Origin: Pseudarthrobacter chlorophenolicus
GTDB taxonomy: Bacteria > Actinomycetota > Actinomycetes > Actinomycetales > Micrococcaceae
DNA: 64,000 nt
Assembly (NCBI RefSeq): GCF_000962805.1
Contig: NZ_JZTW01000020.1
Span: 1-64,000 of the forward strand
Direction: 5' to 3'
Below are positions 10,959 through 20,649 of this stretch, one piece after another (positions within the stretch are counted from its first letter, which is position 1; each line of letters starts with the position of its first letter). The notes beneath the pieces are model-generated. The model had not been told where the DNA came from. It did not search any database and saw only the letters and a program-made list of their open reading frames with translations. Position numbers and translations under genes: made by a program.

Positions 10959-12345
10959 GCAAAGCCTCCACGATCCGCGGGCCGTACCCGGTCACGTCGC
11001 CGGCGCCGGCGGTCAGCACGATGTCACCGTCCGCGGCAGCGTCCGCCACGGCAGCCACAGCCTCTTCCCCACTCACCAGGCGTCCCCGGCCCGCCATATG
11101 GTCGGCAATGAGCTTGCTGGTGACGCCGGGGATGGGATCCTCGCGGGCAGGGTAGATGTCCAGGACCAGTGCGGTATCCGCCAGGTCCAAAGCTGCAGCG
11201 AACTCCCGGGCAAATTCCCGGGTACGGGAGAACAGGTGCGGCTGGAACAGCACATGCACCTTGTGCTCCCCCGCAACCGAGCGCGCGGCGGTCAGCGCAG
11301 CGCGCACCTCGGTGGGATGGTGTGCGTAGTCATCGAACACGCGCACGCCACGGGCTTCGCCCTTTAATTCGAACCGGCGGGACGCGCCGGAGAAGGAGGC
11401 AAGTGCTGACGCGGCGGCGCCGGGCGCAACCCCGAGTTCAAGCGCGACGGCGAACGCGGCCGCCGCGTTCAGCGCATTGTGCCGGCCGGGTACCTGCAGC
11501 GCGAGGTCGAACCGCCCCTCCGCGGTGGACACCGAGACATTGCCGGGGCCGTCGTCGTGAAGCGTCAGGTCCGCGTCGCCGGCGGTGCCGTACAGCAGGA
11601 CGCGGGTGTTCCCCGCTTGGCGGGTGCGGTCGGCCAGCGCGCGGGCGCCGGGGTCGTCAGCACAGGCCACAAGGAGTCCGTCGGCGGGCAGCAGGGCAGC
11701 GAACTTGTCGAACGATTCATACACCGCTTCGGCTGTGCCGTAGTGGTCCAGGTGGTCGGCTTCGACGTTGGTCACGACGGCGATCCGGGGCCGGTAGTTC
11801 AGGAACGAACCATCCGATTCGTCGGCTTCCGCCACAAAGATTCCTGACGTGCCGTGCGCGGCATTAACCCCCAGGGAAGGGACGTTGGCGCCGATGGCAA
11901 ACGAAGGGTCCAGTCCTGCGCCTTGGAGCAAAACCGTCACCATGGACGTGGTGGTGGACTTGCCGTGGGTACCCGCGATGGTCACCACAGTGTCCTCACC
12001 CATAGTGGCCGCCAGCGCTTCGGACCGGTGCAGCACTGGCAGCCCGGCTTGCCGGGCCGCGGCCAGCTCGGGGTTGTCGGCCCTGATCGCCGACCCCGCA
12101 ACGACGGTCTGGGCATCGCCCAGGTTGCCGGCGCCGTAACCGACGGCAATCCTGGCACCCTTTGCTGCAAGGTCGCGCATGACGGGAAGGTCCTTGGCAT
12201 CGGATCCGCTGACGGGGACGCCGCGCGCCACCATGATCCTGGCCACGGCGGACATGCCGACTCCGCCCACCCCGATGAAGTGGACCCGGCCAAGGGATGC
12301 CAGGGAACCCCGGGCTTCGCTGCCGGAAAGGTTCTGGTTGCTCAT
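10951..12345 (-). CDS. murC: UDP-N-acetylmuramate--L-alanine ligase
   Basis: ATP-dependent cytoplasmic Mur ligase that adds L-Ala to UDP-MurNAc, the first peptide step of lipid II synthesis (464 aa). The N-terminal Rossmann-like domain starts with VHFIGVGGVGMS at about 21-33, which is diagnostic of MurC. The ATP loop AGTHGKSTTT lies near residue 120, and DDYAHHPTEV near 335 is a MurC-specific motif in the C-terminal domain. It overlaps murG by 4 bases (ATGA) upstream and ftsQ by 8 bases downstream. Confidence 0.97.
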   Translation of the reverse strand: MSNQNLSGSEARGSLASLGRVHFIGVGGVGMSAVARIMVARGVPVSGSDAKDLPVMRDLAAKGARIAVGYGAGNLGDAQTVVAGSAIRADNPELAAARQAGLPVLHRSEALAATMGEDTVVTIAGTHGKSTTTSMVTVLLQGAGLDPSFAIGANVPSLGVNAAHGTSGIFVAEADESDGSFLNYRPRIAVVTNVEADHLDHYGTAEAVYESFDKFAALLPADGLLVACADDPGARALADRTRQAGNTRVLLYGTAGDADLTLHDDGPGNVSVSTAEGRFDLALQVPGRHNALNAAAAFAVALELGVAPGAAASALASFSGASRRFELKGEARGVRVFDDYAHHPTEVRAALTAARSVAGEHKVHVLFQPHLFSRTREFAREFAAALDLADTALVLDIYPAREDPIPGVTSKLIADHMAGRGRLVSGEEAVAAVADAAADGDIVLTAGAGDVTGYGPRIVEALRG

Positions 12346-13442
12346 GCGGACACCGCTTCCAGGATGAGGGCAGCCATCCGCCGGTCGGCATCACGTACAC
12401 CCAGCCGGTAGGAGTTGGCTTCCATCGTGGCCAGCCGCGCCTTGTCGGTGACCAGCGGGACGAGTTCCTTGGCCAGCCATTCGTCGGTAAAGTCGCGGTC
12501 CTGGACCAGCAGGGCGCCGCCGGCGGCCACGAGGCCTGCTGCATTCAGTGCCTGTTCCCCGTTCCCGATCGGCAACGGCACCAGGACAGCGGGCACGCCC
12601 ACAGCGGCCACCTCGCAGACGGTGGCCGCGCCGGAGCGGGCAAGCAGCACGTCTGCCGCAGCGTAGACGAGTTCCATCCCGTCCACGTACTCCACTTGGC
12701 GGTAGCCCGGTGCGGCCAGCGGCTGGCCGGTCCCGTCCAGGACCGACTTGCCGCGCCCGGTGATGTGCAGGGTTTGGATCCCCGCGGCAGCCAGCTGCCC
12801 CAACGACGCAGCAATGGTGCGGTTGATGCTCTGGGCACCGGAGGATCCGCCGGTGACGATGAGGGTGGGCTGCCGGGGATCAAGGCCGAGGGCCTCCCGG
12901 GCGGCTGCCCGCGCAGCGTTCCGGTCCAGGCCCGAAATTTCCGTCCGCATGGGCATCCCGACGTGGACGGCGTGCCGCAGCGGTGTCCCTTCGAAAGCGA
13001 CAGCCACCCGCGAAGTCATCCGCGCACCCACCCTGTTTGCGAGCCCGGGGCGGGCGTTCGCCTCGTGGATGACGATGGGAATCCGGCGCTTCCGGGCCGC
13101 GAGGTACATCGGCGTGCACACGTACCCGCCCACACCTACCAGCACATCGGCATCAGCCCGCTCCAGGATTTCTCCGGCCTGGCGGACTGCCCCGGCGAGC
13201 CTGGCGGGAAGACGCAGCAGGTCGGCCGACGGTTTGCGCGGGAACGGAACCCGGTCGATCGTCGCCAGTTCAACCCCTGCTGCCGGCACGAGGCGGGTTT
13301 CCATCCCGGACAGCGTGCCGACGGCGAGGATGGCGGCGTCCGGCGAGGCGTTCTTCACCGCCGCGGCGATGGCAAGGAGGGGACTGATATGGCCGGCTGT
13401 GCCGCCGCCGGCCAGGACGATGGAAGGGTTCTTCGGGTTCAT
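12342..13442 (-). CDS. murG: UDP-GlcNAc:lipid I N-acetylglucosaminyltransferase MurG
   Basis: Peripheral membrane GT-B glycosyltransferase that transfers GlcNAc to lipid I to give lipid II (366 aa). Both glycine-rich loops are visible: GGGTAGHISPLLAIA at about 12-26 and GGSSGAQSINRTI near 196-208. The UDP-GlcNAc site motif ARSGAATVCEVAAVGVPAVLV is in the C-terminal half. It sits 6 bases downstream of ftsW and overlaps murC by 4 bases. Confidence 0.97.
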   Translation of the reverse strand: MNPKNPSIVLAGGGTAGHISPLLAIAAAVKNASPDAAILAVGTLSGMETRLVPAAGVELATIDRVPFPRKPSADLLRLPARLAGAVRQAGEILERADADVLVGVGGYVCTPMYLAARKRRIPIVIHEANARPGLANRVGARMTSRVAVAFEGTPLRHAVHVGMPMRTEISGLDRNAARAAAREALGLDPRQPTLIVTGGSSGAQSINRTIAASLGQLAAAGIQTLHITGRGKSVLDGTGQPLAAPGYRQVEYVDGMELVYAAADVLLARSGAATVCEVAAVGVPAVLVPLPIGNGEQALNAAGLVAAGGALLVQDRDFTDEWLAKELVPLVTDKARLATMEANSYRLGVRDADRRMAALILEAVSA

Positions 13443-13448
13443 GTGGGA

Positions 13449-14792
13449 TCAGGCACGCTTTCTTGCAGTCTTCTTGTTCCGGGGGGCTTTCTCCCGCCCC
13501 GTGGCCTTGAACTTCAGCATCCGCTTGGGACGGATGGCAGGCGCCATCTGTTCCCTGGCCAGGGAAAGCACCACGCCAATGGCGCAGAGGGACATCAGCA
13601 GCGCGGAGCCGCCATAGGAGATGAAGGGCAGGGGGACGCCAATCACGGGCATAAGGCCGGTCACCACGGACATGTTCACGGTGGCCTGGCCCAGCAGCCA
13701 CACCATGATGGTGCCCGCCAGGACGCGGTGGAAGGTGTCTTCCTGGGCCACCACAACGCGGTAGATGGCCGCACCGAGGATTGCGAAAAGGATGAGTACG
13801 ACGACGGTGCCCACCAGGCCCAGTTCCTCGCCAATGATGGCGAAGATGAAGTCGTTGTGGGCTTCGGGGATCCAGCTGTACTTTTGCCGGCTTTGTCCCA
13901 GGCCCACACCGAACCAACCGCCCGAAGCCAGCCCGTAGAGCCCGTTGGTGGCCTGGTAGTTGGCGTCGATGCCGTCAGCGCAGGATTCACCCGTCCACCA
14001 GGACGTGATGCGGCACATGCGGTTGGAGCTGGTGATGGCCATGACTGCCGCACCGGCGGCACCCAGGAGCCCGGCGATGCCGAAGAAGTAGAGGGGTACT
14101 CCTGCAAAGAACAGCGCGGCAGCGGCAATCATCATGATGATCATGGCCGTACCGAGGTCGTTGCCGATCAGGACCAGCCCGATAACGATCACCGCTACCG
14201 GGATGGCCGGGACGAAGACATGCTGCCAGCGCCGCAGCAGCTTGCCCTTCATCGCCAGTACGGTGGCCATCCAGAGTGCCAGGGCGAGCTTCGACGCCTC
14301 GGAGGGCTGGAAGGTAATGCCGCCGAGGTCGATCCAGTTCTTGTTGCCGTTGACTTCGGCACCCACCACCTGCACCAGGGCCAGCAGGACCATGGCTGCG
14401 ATGATTGCGGGCCAGGCGAGGCGCTTGAGCCACACCACGTTGATCCGCGACAGGACGAACATGGTGAAGATGCCGATACCCGCGAACATGCCCTGCTTCA
14501 GGGCATCTCCATAGGGCGATTTTCCGGCGGCAATGGATTCCACGCTGGAGGCGGACAGGACCATCATGATCCCGATGGCCGTCAGTGCCAGGGTTGAACC
14601 GAGGATGAGGTAGTACGTGGAACCGTTCCGGGACGTTCCGTTGCCCTCAAGGACTGACCAGAACCTGCGGTAGCCCTTCCTGAGCCGGACCATCACCGGC
14701 GCCGGACGCTGCGCCTTCGTGGCGGTGGAGCCGGCGCCGGCCGGACGGCCTGGCCGCCCGGCAGGTTGCCGGCGCGTTGGCGTGCTGACCAT
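13449..14792 (-). CDS. ftsW: SEDS peptidoglycan polymerase FtsW
   Basis: Septal SEDS-family glycosyltransferase that polymerises lipid II with its partner class B PBP (447 aa). A cytoplasmic N-terminal extension of about 55 basic residues precedes roughly ten transmembrane helices. SEDS signatures are present: PEAHNDFIFAIIGEELG, whose Asp aligns with the catalytic residue of RodA, and GVPLPFISYGGSALL. The C-terminus is highly basic (KTARKRA). The start at 14792 leaves 2 bases after the murD stop. Confidence 0.95.
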   Translation of the reverse strand: MVSTPTRRQPAGRPGRPAGAGSTATKAQRPAPVMVRLRKGYRRFWSVLEGNGTSRNGSTYYLILGSTLALTAIGIMMVLSASSVESIAAGKSPYGDALKQGMFAGIGIFTMFVLSRINVVWLKRLAWPAIIAAMVLLALVQVVGAEVNGNKNWIDLGGITFQPSEASKLALALWMATVLAMKGKLLRRWQHVFVPAIPVAVIVIGLVLIGNDLGTAMIIMMIAAAALFFAGVPLYFFGIAGLLGAAGAAVMAITSSNRMCRITSWWTGESCADGIDANYQATNGLYGLASGGWFGVGLGQSRQKYSWIPEAHNDFIFAIIGEELGLVGTVVVLILFAILGAAIYRVVVAQEDTFHRVLAGTIMVWLLGQATVNMSVVTGLMPVIGVPLPFISYGGSALLMSLCAIGVVLSLAREQMAPAIRPKRMLKFKATGREKAPRNKKTARKRA

Positions 14793-14794
14793 TC

Positions 14795-16357
14795 TTACTC
14801 CTCGCCGGTCTTGGCCTGCCCTTCCACCAGCCCACGGACAGCTTCGATGAATGCGTTGCCGCGGTGTGCGTAGGAAGAGAACTGATCCATGGAGGCAGCT
14901 GCCGGAGCCATCAGCACAGTATCGCCGGATCCGGCCAGCTGGGCTGCTGTCGCAACGGCCAGGTCCATGACCTGTTCCCCGGTAAAGGAGGAACGGGTAC
15001 CGGTGGCGCCTTCCGCTGCAGCAGTCTGCACCCCTTCAGTGTCACCCGGCACCGCCGCGATCACGCGGACATCCGGCGCGTGTCGCTGGAGGGCGCCGGC
15101 AAGCTCGGAGGAGTCGGTACCGATCAGCACCACGGCCTTGAGCCGGTGGGCCTGCTCGCGGACCAGGTCGTCGTAGGTGACTCCCTTTGAGAGTCCGCCG
15201 GCAATCCAGACGACGTTCGTGAAGGCCGCCAGTGAAGCTGCGGCGGCGTGGGGGTTGGTGGCCTTGGAATCGTTGACCCACAGAACGCCTTCGTGGCGGG
15301 CTACCGGCTGGATGCGGTGGTCACCGGGAACGTAGTCCCGGATCCCCTGCCGGACAGCTGCGGCGTCGACCCCATAGGCACGGACCAGGCCCGCGGCGGC
15401 AAGCGCGTTGGCCACCATATGCCGGGGCGCGATCGGACCGAGGTCGGCCATGGCCGCGAGTTCCGCGGCGCTGTCCCGCCGCTCTTCGATGAAGGCACGG
15501 TCCACCAGGAGTCCCTCCACTACTCCGAGCATGCTGACTGAAGGAGTGACGGTGGTGAAACCGATGGCGCGGCACCCTTCCACGACGTCGGCGTTCTCCA
15601 CCATGCGTTCGGTTTCGAACTGCTCGGCGTTGTAGATGCAGGCTTTCTGGGTCTGTTCGTAGACCTTTGCCTTGTCCGCCAGGTAGGAGTCGTAGGAGCC
15701 GTGCCAGTCCACGTGGTCCTCGGCAACGTTGAGGCATACGCTGGCCAGCGGCGACAGGGATTCCGCCCAATGCAGCTGGAAGCTGGAGAGTTCCACGGCG
15801 AAGACGTCATACTCGACGGGTTCCCGGATGGCGTCAAGGATGGGCTTGCCGACGTTGCCCACAGCGATGGCCTTCAGCCCTGCGGCCCGCAGCATTGATT
15901 CGGTAAGGCCCACGGTGGTCGTCTTGCCGTTGGTGCCGGTAATGGCCAGCCAGTCCGCCGTCTTGCGTCCCTCCCGCTGGCGTACCCGCCAGGCGAGTTC
16001 GACGTCGCCCCAGACCGGGATGTGTGCGCGGGCTGCCGCGGCCAGCAGGGCCTGGTCCGGACGCCAGCCCGGCGACGTGACGATCAGTTCCGGCAGTTCG
16101 CCGTCGATCCGCGGAATGCGGGTCACAGCTTCTTCACCGAGAAGGACATCGGCGGCACCGACGATTTTCAGGGTGTCGGCCGAGGCCGTGGCGGTGTCGC
16201 TGGTGGCGGCGTCGACCACCACCACCCGGGCGCCCAGTTCGATCAGCGTGTCCGCTGCGGCAAAGCCGGATACACCAATGCCGGTAACAGCCACGCGCAG
16301 CCCGGACCAGTCAGAGTCCCAGGTAACGAGGTTTTCCAAGCGGGGGGAAACGGTCAC
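14795..16357 (-). CDS. murD: UDP-MurNAc-L-alanine--D-glutamate ligase
   Basis: Mur ligase adding D-Glu to UDP-MurNAc-L-Ala (about 520 aa, somewhat longer than the approximately 450 aa of E. coli, as in other actinobacteria). The N-terminal domain has VAVTGIGVSGFAAADTL, the ATP loop reads ITGTNGKTTTV, and the C-terminal domain has NDSKATNPHAAAASL. I chose GTG at 16357 because it forms a GTGA overlap with the mraY stop; an ATG at 16372 in the same frame is a possible alternative. Confidence 0.94.
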   Translation of the reverse strand: MTVSPRLENLVTWDSDWSGLRVAVTGIGVSGFAAADTLIELGARVVVVDAATSDTATASADTLKIVGAADVLLGEEAVTRIPRIDGELPELIVTSPGWRPDQALLAAAARAHIPVWGDVELAWRVRQREGRKTADWLAITGTNGKTTTVGLTESMLRAAGLKAIAVGNVGKPILDAIREPVEYDVFAVELSSFQLHWAESLSPLASVCLNVAEDHVDWHGSYDSYLADKAKVYEQTQKACIYNAEQFETERMVENADVVEGCRAIGFTTVTPSVSMLGVVEGLLVDRAFIEERRDSAAELAAMADLGPIAPRHMVANALAAAGLVRAYGVDAAAVRQGIRDYVPGDHRIQPVARHEGVLWVNDSKATNPHAAAASLAAFTNVVWIAGGLSKGVTYDDLVREQAHRLKAVVLIGTDSSELAGALQRHAPDVRVIAAVPGDTEGVQTAAAEGATGTRSSFTGEQVMDLAVATAAQLAGSGDTVLMAPAAASMDQFSSYAHRGNAFIEAVRGLVEGQAKTGEE

Positions 16358-17463
16358 AGCAGCACAACCCATTCAGCGTAGAAGATACCCAGCCCGACGG
16401 CGACGAAGAGGCCGCCAAGGATCCAGAACCTGACCACCACCGTGACTTCGGCCCAGCCCTTGAGTTCGAAGTGGTGCTGCAGGGGAGCCATCTTGAAGAC
16501 CCGCTTGCCGCCGGTGGCCTTGAAGTAGCCAACCTGGATAATGACGGAGAGGGTGATCAGGACGAAGAGGCCGCCGATGATGCCCAGCAGGAGTTCGGTG
16601 CGCGAGAGGATCGCAAACCCGGCGATGGCACCACCGATCGCCAGGGAACCTGTGTCGCCCATAAAGATCTTGGCCGGCGAAGTATTCCACCAGAGGAATC
16701 CCACCAGCGCTGCGCTCATGATGGCCGCGAGCAGGGCGAGGTCCAGGGGGTCGCGTACGGAGTAGCAGCCGCTGCCGGCTTCCCGCGGCGAACCGCAGGC
16801 CTGGTTGCTCTGCCAGATTCCCATCAGGGTGTAGGCCCCGAAGACCATCACGGAGGCGCCCGCGGCCAGCCCGTCCAGGCCGTCGGTGAGGTTGACGCCG
16901 TTGGTGGCGGCGGTGACGATCAGGTTGGACCAGACCACGAAGAGGATGGCCCCGAGGACGGTACCGCCGAAGGCAAGGTCCAGCCACGGCAGGTCACGGA
17001 CCAGCGAAATCTTGGTGGACGCGGGTGCAAGCCCGGATTCGTCCGGAAAGTTCAGGGCGAGGACGGCGAAGATGACGCCGACGGCGGCCTGCAGGATCAG
17101 CTTGGCCTTGGCATTCAGGCCCAGGCTCCGCTGCCGCGAGATCTTGATGAAGTCATCGAGGAACCCGACAAGGCCCATGCCCACCATGAGGAACAGCAGG
17201 ATCAGGGCTGAGGCGGACGGCCCCGGTGAATCCGGGTTCATGAGGAACATGATGAGGTGCGTGAGCCCATAGCTCAGCAGCACGGCGGCCACCACCACAG
17301 TGCCGCCCATGGTGGGCGTCCCGCGCTTGGTGTGGTGGGACGTGGGTCCGTCATCGCGGATGAACTGGCCGTAGCCTCGGCGGACCAGCAGCCTGATGAA
17401 CAGAGGCGTACCGACGAGGGCGCAGAGCAGGGCCAGCCCGGCGCCGATCAAAAGTGCAATCAC
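16354..17463 (-). CDS. mraY: Phospho-MurNAc-pentapeptide translocase MraY
   Basis: Polytopic membrane enzyme that transfers phospho-MurNAc-pentapeptide to undecaprenyl phosphate, forming lipid I (369 aa, about ten transmembrane helices). Conserved elements are present: DGPTSHHTKRGTPTMGG near residue 38, the aspartate motif NLTDGLDGLAAG, FMGDTGSLAIGG, and the HHFELKGW histidine motif near the C-terminus. It overlaps murF by 4 bases (ATGA) and murD by 4 bases, so it is translationally coupled on both sides. Confidence 0.97.
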   Translation of the reverse strand: MIALLIGAGLALLCALVGTPLFIRLLVRRGYGQFIRDDGPTSHHTKRGTPTMGGTVVVAAVLLSYGLTHLIMFLMNPDSPGPSASALILLFLMVGMGLVGFLDDFIKISRQRSLGLNAKAKLILQAAVGVIFAVLALNFPDESGLAPASTKISLVRDLPWLDLAFGGTVLGAILFVVWSNLIVTAATNGVNLTDGLDGLAAGASVMVFGAYTLMGIWQSNQACGSPREAGSGCYSVRDPLDLALLAAIMSAALVGFLWWNTSPAKIFMGDTGSLAIGGAIAGFAILSRTELLLGIIGGLFVLITLSVIIQVGYFKATGGKRVFKMAPLQHHFELKGWAEVTVVVRFWILGGLFVAVGLGIFYAEWVVLL

Positions 17464-18926
17464 AGCTGTGTGCTCCTTTCATCGGCGTTCAGGGGGGTTT
17501 GTGGGGGTAATGCTATCCGATCGCCCAGATGGCGCAGGCCCACGCTGTTGGAGGACTTGAAGAGGACCAGGTCGCCCGGCTCGAGTTCGGCGTTAAGGAG
17601 TTCGTAGGCCTCGTCAGGGGTTTCGGCGAACAGGCATTCGTCACCCCAGGAGCCTTCCTGGACAGCTGAGACGTACAGGGCCCGCGCTTCCCGGCCCACC
17701 ACAACCAGCCTGGAGATGTTGAGCCGGACCACTTGCGTCCCCACAGCGGTGTGCTCCCGGATGGAGTCGTCCCCGAGTTCAAGCATCGCGCCAAGGACCG
17801 CCCAGGTCCGCCTGCCGCGCCCAAGATCGGCGAGCGTGCGCAAAGCTGCCCGCATGGATTCCGGATTGGCATTGTAGGCATCGTTGATCACCGTGACGCC
17901 GTCCGCGCGTTCAGTGCGTTCCATCCGCCAGCGGCTTGCCGCGCTTTGGCTGCTCAGGCCGGCGGCGATGTCCGCACCGGACATCCCGGCTGCGAAGGCC
18001 GCAGCCGCCGCAGCGAGCAGGTTGCCGGTGTGGTGGGCCCCGATGAGCTTACTGGCCACGTGGTGCGGGCCGTCGCCGCCGGGCAGCTGAAGGTCGAATT
18101 CCGGGTTGCCTTGTTCGTTGGTATCGGCGCCGAGGGCCTCCACCGCGGCTCCCCCGCGTCCTTCGGCGCTGAAGCCGAGCACGGTGGCCGTGGTGCGGCT
18201 GCGCATGGCGGCCACCCTGTCGTCGTCGAGGTTGATGATCGCGGTCCCGCCGTCGGAGAGGCCTTCAACCATCTCCCCCTTGGCGAGGGCGATGTTGGCT
18301 ACTCCCCCGAATTCGCCGGCGTGGGCGGTGCCCACCGCGAGAACCACTCCGATGTCCGGCTTCACCATGTCGGCGAGGTACCGGATGTGGCCGATTCCGG
18401 TGGCGCCCATTTCGATCACGAGATAGCGGGTGCCTTCGTCCGCCTGAAAGACGGTCAGGGGGACGCCCACCTCGCCGTTGTAGGAGCCTTTCGGTGCCAC
18501 CGTTGCGCCCTGTGAGCCGAACAGCCCGGCCAGGAGGTCCTTGGTGGTGGTTTTGCCGGCTGAGCCCGTGATGCCGACGACGGTGAGCTCCTGGCCTGCT
18601 GCGGCGCGGGCGGCACGGATCCGCCGGACGGCCTCCGCGGCCAGGGCCCCCATGGCGAGGACGGCGTCATCCACCAGTACCGCTGGGTAGGAACTGCCGT
18701 CGGGCCGGGCAGCCGGGCGTTCTACGATTGCCAGGACGGCACCGGAGTCGAAGGCTGCGCCGATGAAATCATGCCCGTCAGCGTGTTCTCCGGGCTTGGC
18801 AACGTACAGCGAACCGGGTGTGGCTTCGCGGGAGTCCGTCACTACCGATGTAGGCGTGATTCCTGGATCGGCGTCCAGGCGCCCCTTGGTGATGTCGGCG
18901 ATTTCGGCCGCAGTAAAAGCAATCAT
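17460..18926 (-). CDS. murF: UDP-MurNAc-tripeptide--D-Ala-D-Ala ligase
   Basis: Final cytoplasmic Mur ligase, adding D-Ala-D-Ala to complete the pentapeptide (488 aa). The ATP loop is GITGSAGKTTTKDLL; the SAGKTT form rather than TNGKTT is typical of MurF. The central domain has NDAYNANPESMRAAL, a strongly conserved MurF motif that contacts nucleotide, and the C-terminal domain ends in DLVLFKSSNSVGLRHLG. It lies 6 bases after murE and overlaps mraY by 4 bases. Confidence 0.96.
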   Translation of the reverse strand: MIAFTAAEIADITKGRLDADPGITPTSVVTDSREATPGSLYVAKPGEHADGHDFIGAAFDSGAVLAIVERPAARPDGSSYPAVLVDDAVLAMGALAAEAVRRIRAARAAAGQELTVVGITGSAGKTTTKDLLAGLFGSQGATVAPKGSYNGEVGVPLTVFQADEGTRYLVIEMGATGIGHIRYLADMVKPDIGVVLAVGTAHAGEFGGVANIALAKGEMVEGLSDGGTAIINLDDDRVAAMRSRTTATVLGFSAEGRGGAAVEALGADTNEQGNPEFDLQLPGGDGPHHVASKLIGAHHTGNLLAAAAAAFAAGMSGADIAAGLSSQSAASRWRMERTERADGVTVINDAYNANPESMRAALRTLADLGRGRRTWAVLGAMLELGDDSIREHTAVGTQVVRLNISRLVVVGREARALYVSAVQEGSWGDECLFAETPDEAYELLNAELEPGDLVLFKSSNSVGLRHLGDRIALPPQTPLNADERSTQL

Positions 18927-18932
18927 CTCGGT

Positions 18933-20570
18933 CTAGGACTCTATCCGGTCGTCTTGGAGAACGTTGAATCCCCTGGCTGTCAAGGCGCTGCGCAATTCCA
19001 CGCGGTCGTCGAGGGCAAGATTGACGCCTTTGACTTCCTGCCAGACCTCGTGGCCACGGCCGGCCACGAGGATGCTGTCCAGCGGGCCTGCGAGCTCCAC
19101 TGCGCGTCGGATGGCCTCATCCCGGGGGAACACCTCAAGGATCTCGCAGGGCAGCGATTCGCTGTTCCGGGCCTCTTCTGCACCCACCAGGACGTCGGCG
19201 CGGATGGCGGCTGCGTCCTCGTCGTGGGGATCGTCGTCAGTGATGATGACCGTATCCGCCAGCCGGGCAGCCACGGCGCCCATGGCAGGGCGTTTGCCCT
19301 GGTCGCGTTGGCCGGTGGCACCGAAAACGACGATCAGCCGGGAGTCCGGAGACGGCGGGCGGACGGCTTCGAGGGCACGGGCCAGGGCATCGGTGTTGTG
19401 GGCGAAATCGACGACGGCGGCGGGCTGCTCGGCCACGAGTTGCATGCGTCCCGGCACTGCGACGGTAAACGGGTCGGCAATGTCCAGGGCTTCCTGAAGC
19501 ACTGCGTGGTCCACACCCCCGGCGAGGACCATGATCGCCGCCAGGGCCGCGTTGGCGACGTTGAAGCTGCCGGGCAGTCCGGTGTGCAGGCGCAGTTCTG
19601 CGCCGTCGGGACCCTTGAGCGTGAACGCCGTACCGAGTCCACGGGGTGCGGTGGAGGCCACAGTCCAGTCCGCGGCCGCCTGCCCGTCCGTGCTGAGGGT
19701 GGTGACCGGGATACCGGCGGTGCCGGCAAGGCGGCGGCCCCACTCGTCGTCGACCGTCACTACCGCCCTGCGGGCGCGGGCGGGCGTAAAAAGGTCGGCT
19801 TTGGTGGCGAAGTAGTCATCCATGGTGCCGTGCAGGTCCAGGTGGTCCTGCGTCAGGTTGGTGAAGCCGGCCACGTCAAACAGCACGCCGTCCACGCGCT
19901 GGTACGAGATGGCGTGTGAGGACACCTCCATGGCTGCCGCCCCCAGTCCCCGTTCGCGCATGAGCGCAAGCAGCCCGTGCACTTCGGTGGACTCCGGTGT
20001 GGTCAGCAGGCTTGGAATGGGCTCCGTGCCGGCAAGGATCTCAATGGTGCCGATCAGTCCGGACCGGGTGCCGAGGGCGCGCAGCAATGAGTTGATGAAG
20101 TACGTGGTGGTGGTCTTGCCGTTGGTGCCGGTTACGCCAAACAGCGTGAAATCATCCTCGGCGCCATCGGTGCTGCCGTAGATGGCTGCGGACAGCGGGC
20201 CCACCACGTTGCGGGGCTTGTCCACCACGAGGACCGGAACCGGGGTGTCATTTCCCAGCGCCAGCAGGCGTGCACCGGCATCGTCTGTCAGGACAGCAAC
20301 CGCACCGGCGCCCACGGCCTGCGCCACGAAATCAGCACCGTGGCGGGAAGCCCCTGGGAGGGCGACGTAGAGGTCTCCGGCTTCGACGGACCGGGAGTTC
20401 AGGGTGATTCCCGTTACCGTAACCTCGGCTGCATGCCCTGGAACCGCGACACCTACGGCGGCGCCAATGCTCTCCAACCGGACCGGTTCGACGGCGGTGG
20501 GCCGGAACCTGGCTTTGCTGGCAGGCGCGGCCGGAACGGCGCTGCTGTGGGACGGCGTGAACTCTGACAA
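18933..20570 (-). CDS. murE: UDP-MurNAc-L-Ala-D-Glu--diamino acid ligase, probably L-lysine type
   Basis: Mur ligase adding the third stem-peptide residue (545 aa). The ATP loop GVTGTNGKTTTTYF is at 145-158. The pocket that reads the third amino acid is decisive: diaminopimelate enzymes carry DNPR, whereas here residues 444-452 read TDDDPHDED, with Asp447 for Asn and His449 for the Arg that holds the second carboxylate. This predicts an L-Lys ligase, matching the L-Lys peptidoglycan of Arthrobacter relatives. The start is TTG at 20570, supported by a GGAG ribosome-binding site about 6 bases upstream. A disordered N-terminus of about 25 residues precedes the fold. Confidence 0.94.
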   Translation of the reverse strand: MSEFTPSHSSAVPAAPASKARFRPTAVEPVRLESIGAAVGVAVPGHAAEVTVTGITLNSRSVEAGDLYVALPGASRHGADFVAQAVGAGAVAVLTDDAGARLLALGNDTPVPVLVVDKPRNVVGPLSAAIYGSTDGAEDDFTLFGVTGTNGKTTTTYFINSLLRALGTRSGLIGTIEILAGTEPIPSLLTTPESTEVHGLLALMRERGLGAAAMEVSSHAISYQRVDGVLFDVAGFTNLTQDHLDLHGTMDDYFATKADLFTPARARRAVVTVDDEWGRRLAGTAGIPVTTLSTDGQAAADWTVASTAPRGLGTAFTLKGPDGAELRLHTGLPGSFNVANAALAAIMVLAGGVDHAVLQEALDIADPFTVAVPGRMQLVAEQPAAVVDFAHNTDALARALEAVRPPSPDSRLIVVFGATGQRDQGKRPAMGAVAARLADTVIITDDDPHDEDAAAIRADVLVGAEEARNSESLPCEILEVFPRDEAIRRAVELAGPLDSILVAGRGHEVWQEVKGVNLALDDRVELRSALTARGFNVLQDDRIES

Positions 20571-20649
20571 GGAATCTCCGATGGTGCTAGTGGACCGTGC
20601 CCGGCGGTGGCCGCAGCGGGCGTTGCTGCAGCGCGGTGGCGCCGGGATG

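Noticed and set aside
12297..14597. A plus-strand open frame of about 766 codons opposite murG and ftsW
   Set aside because: It is antisense to well-identified genes and has no family motif or ribosome-binding site.
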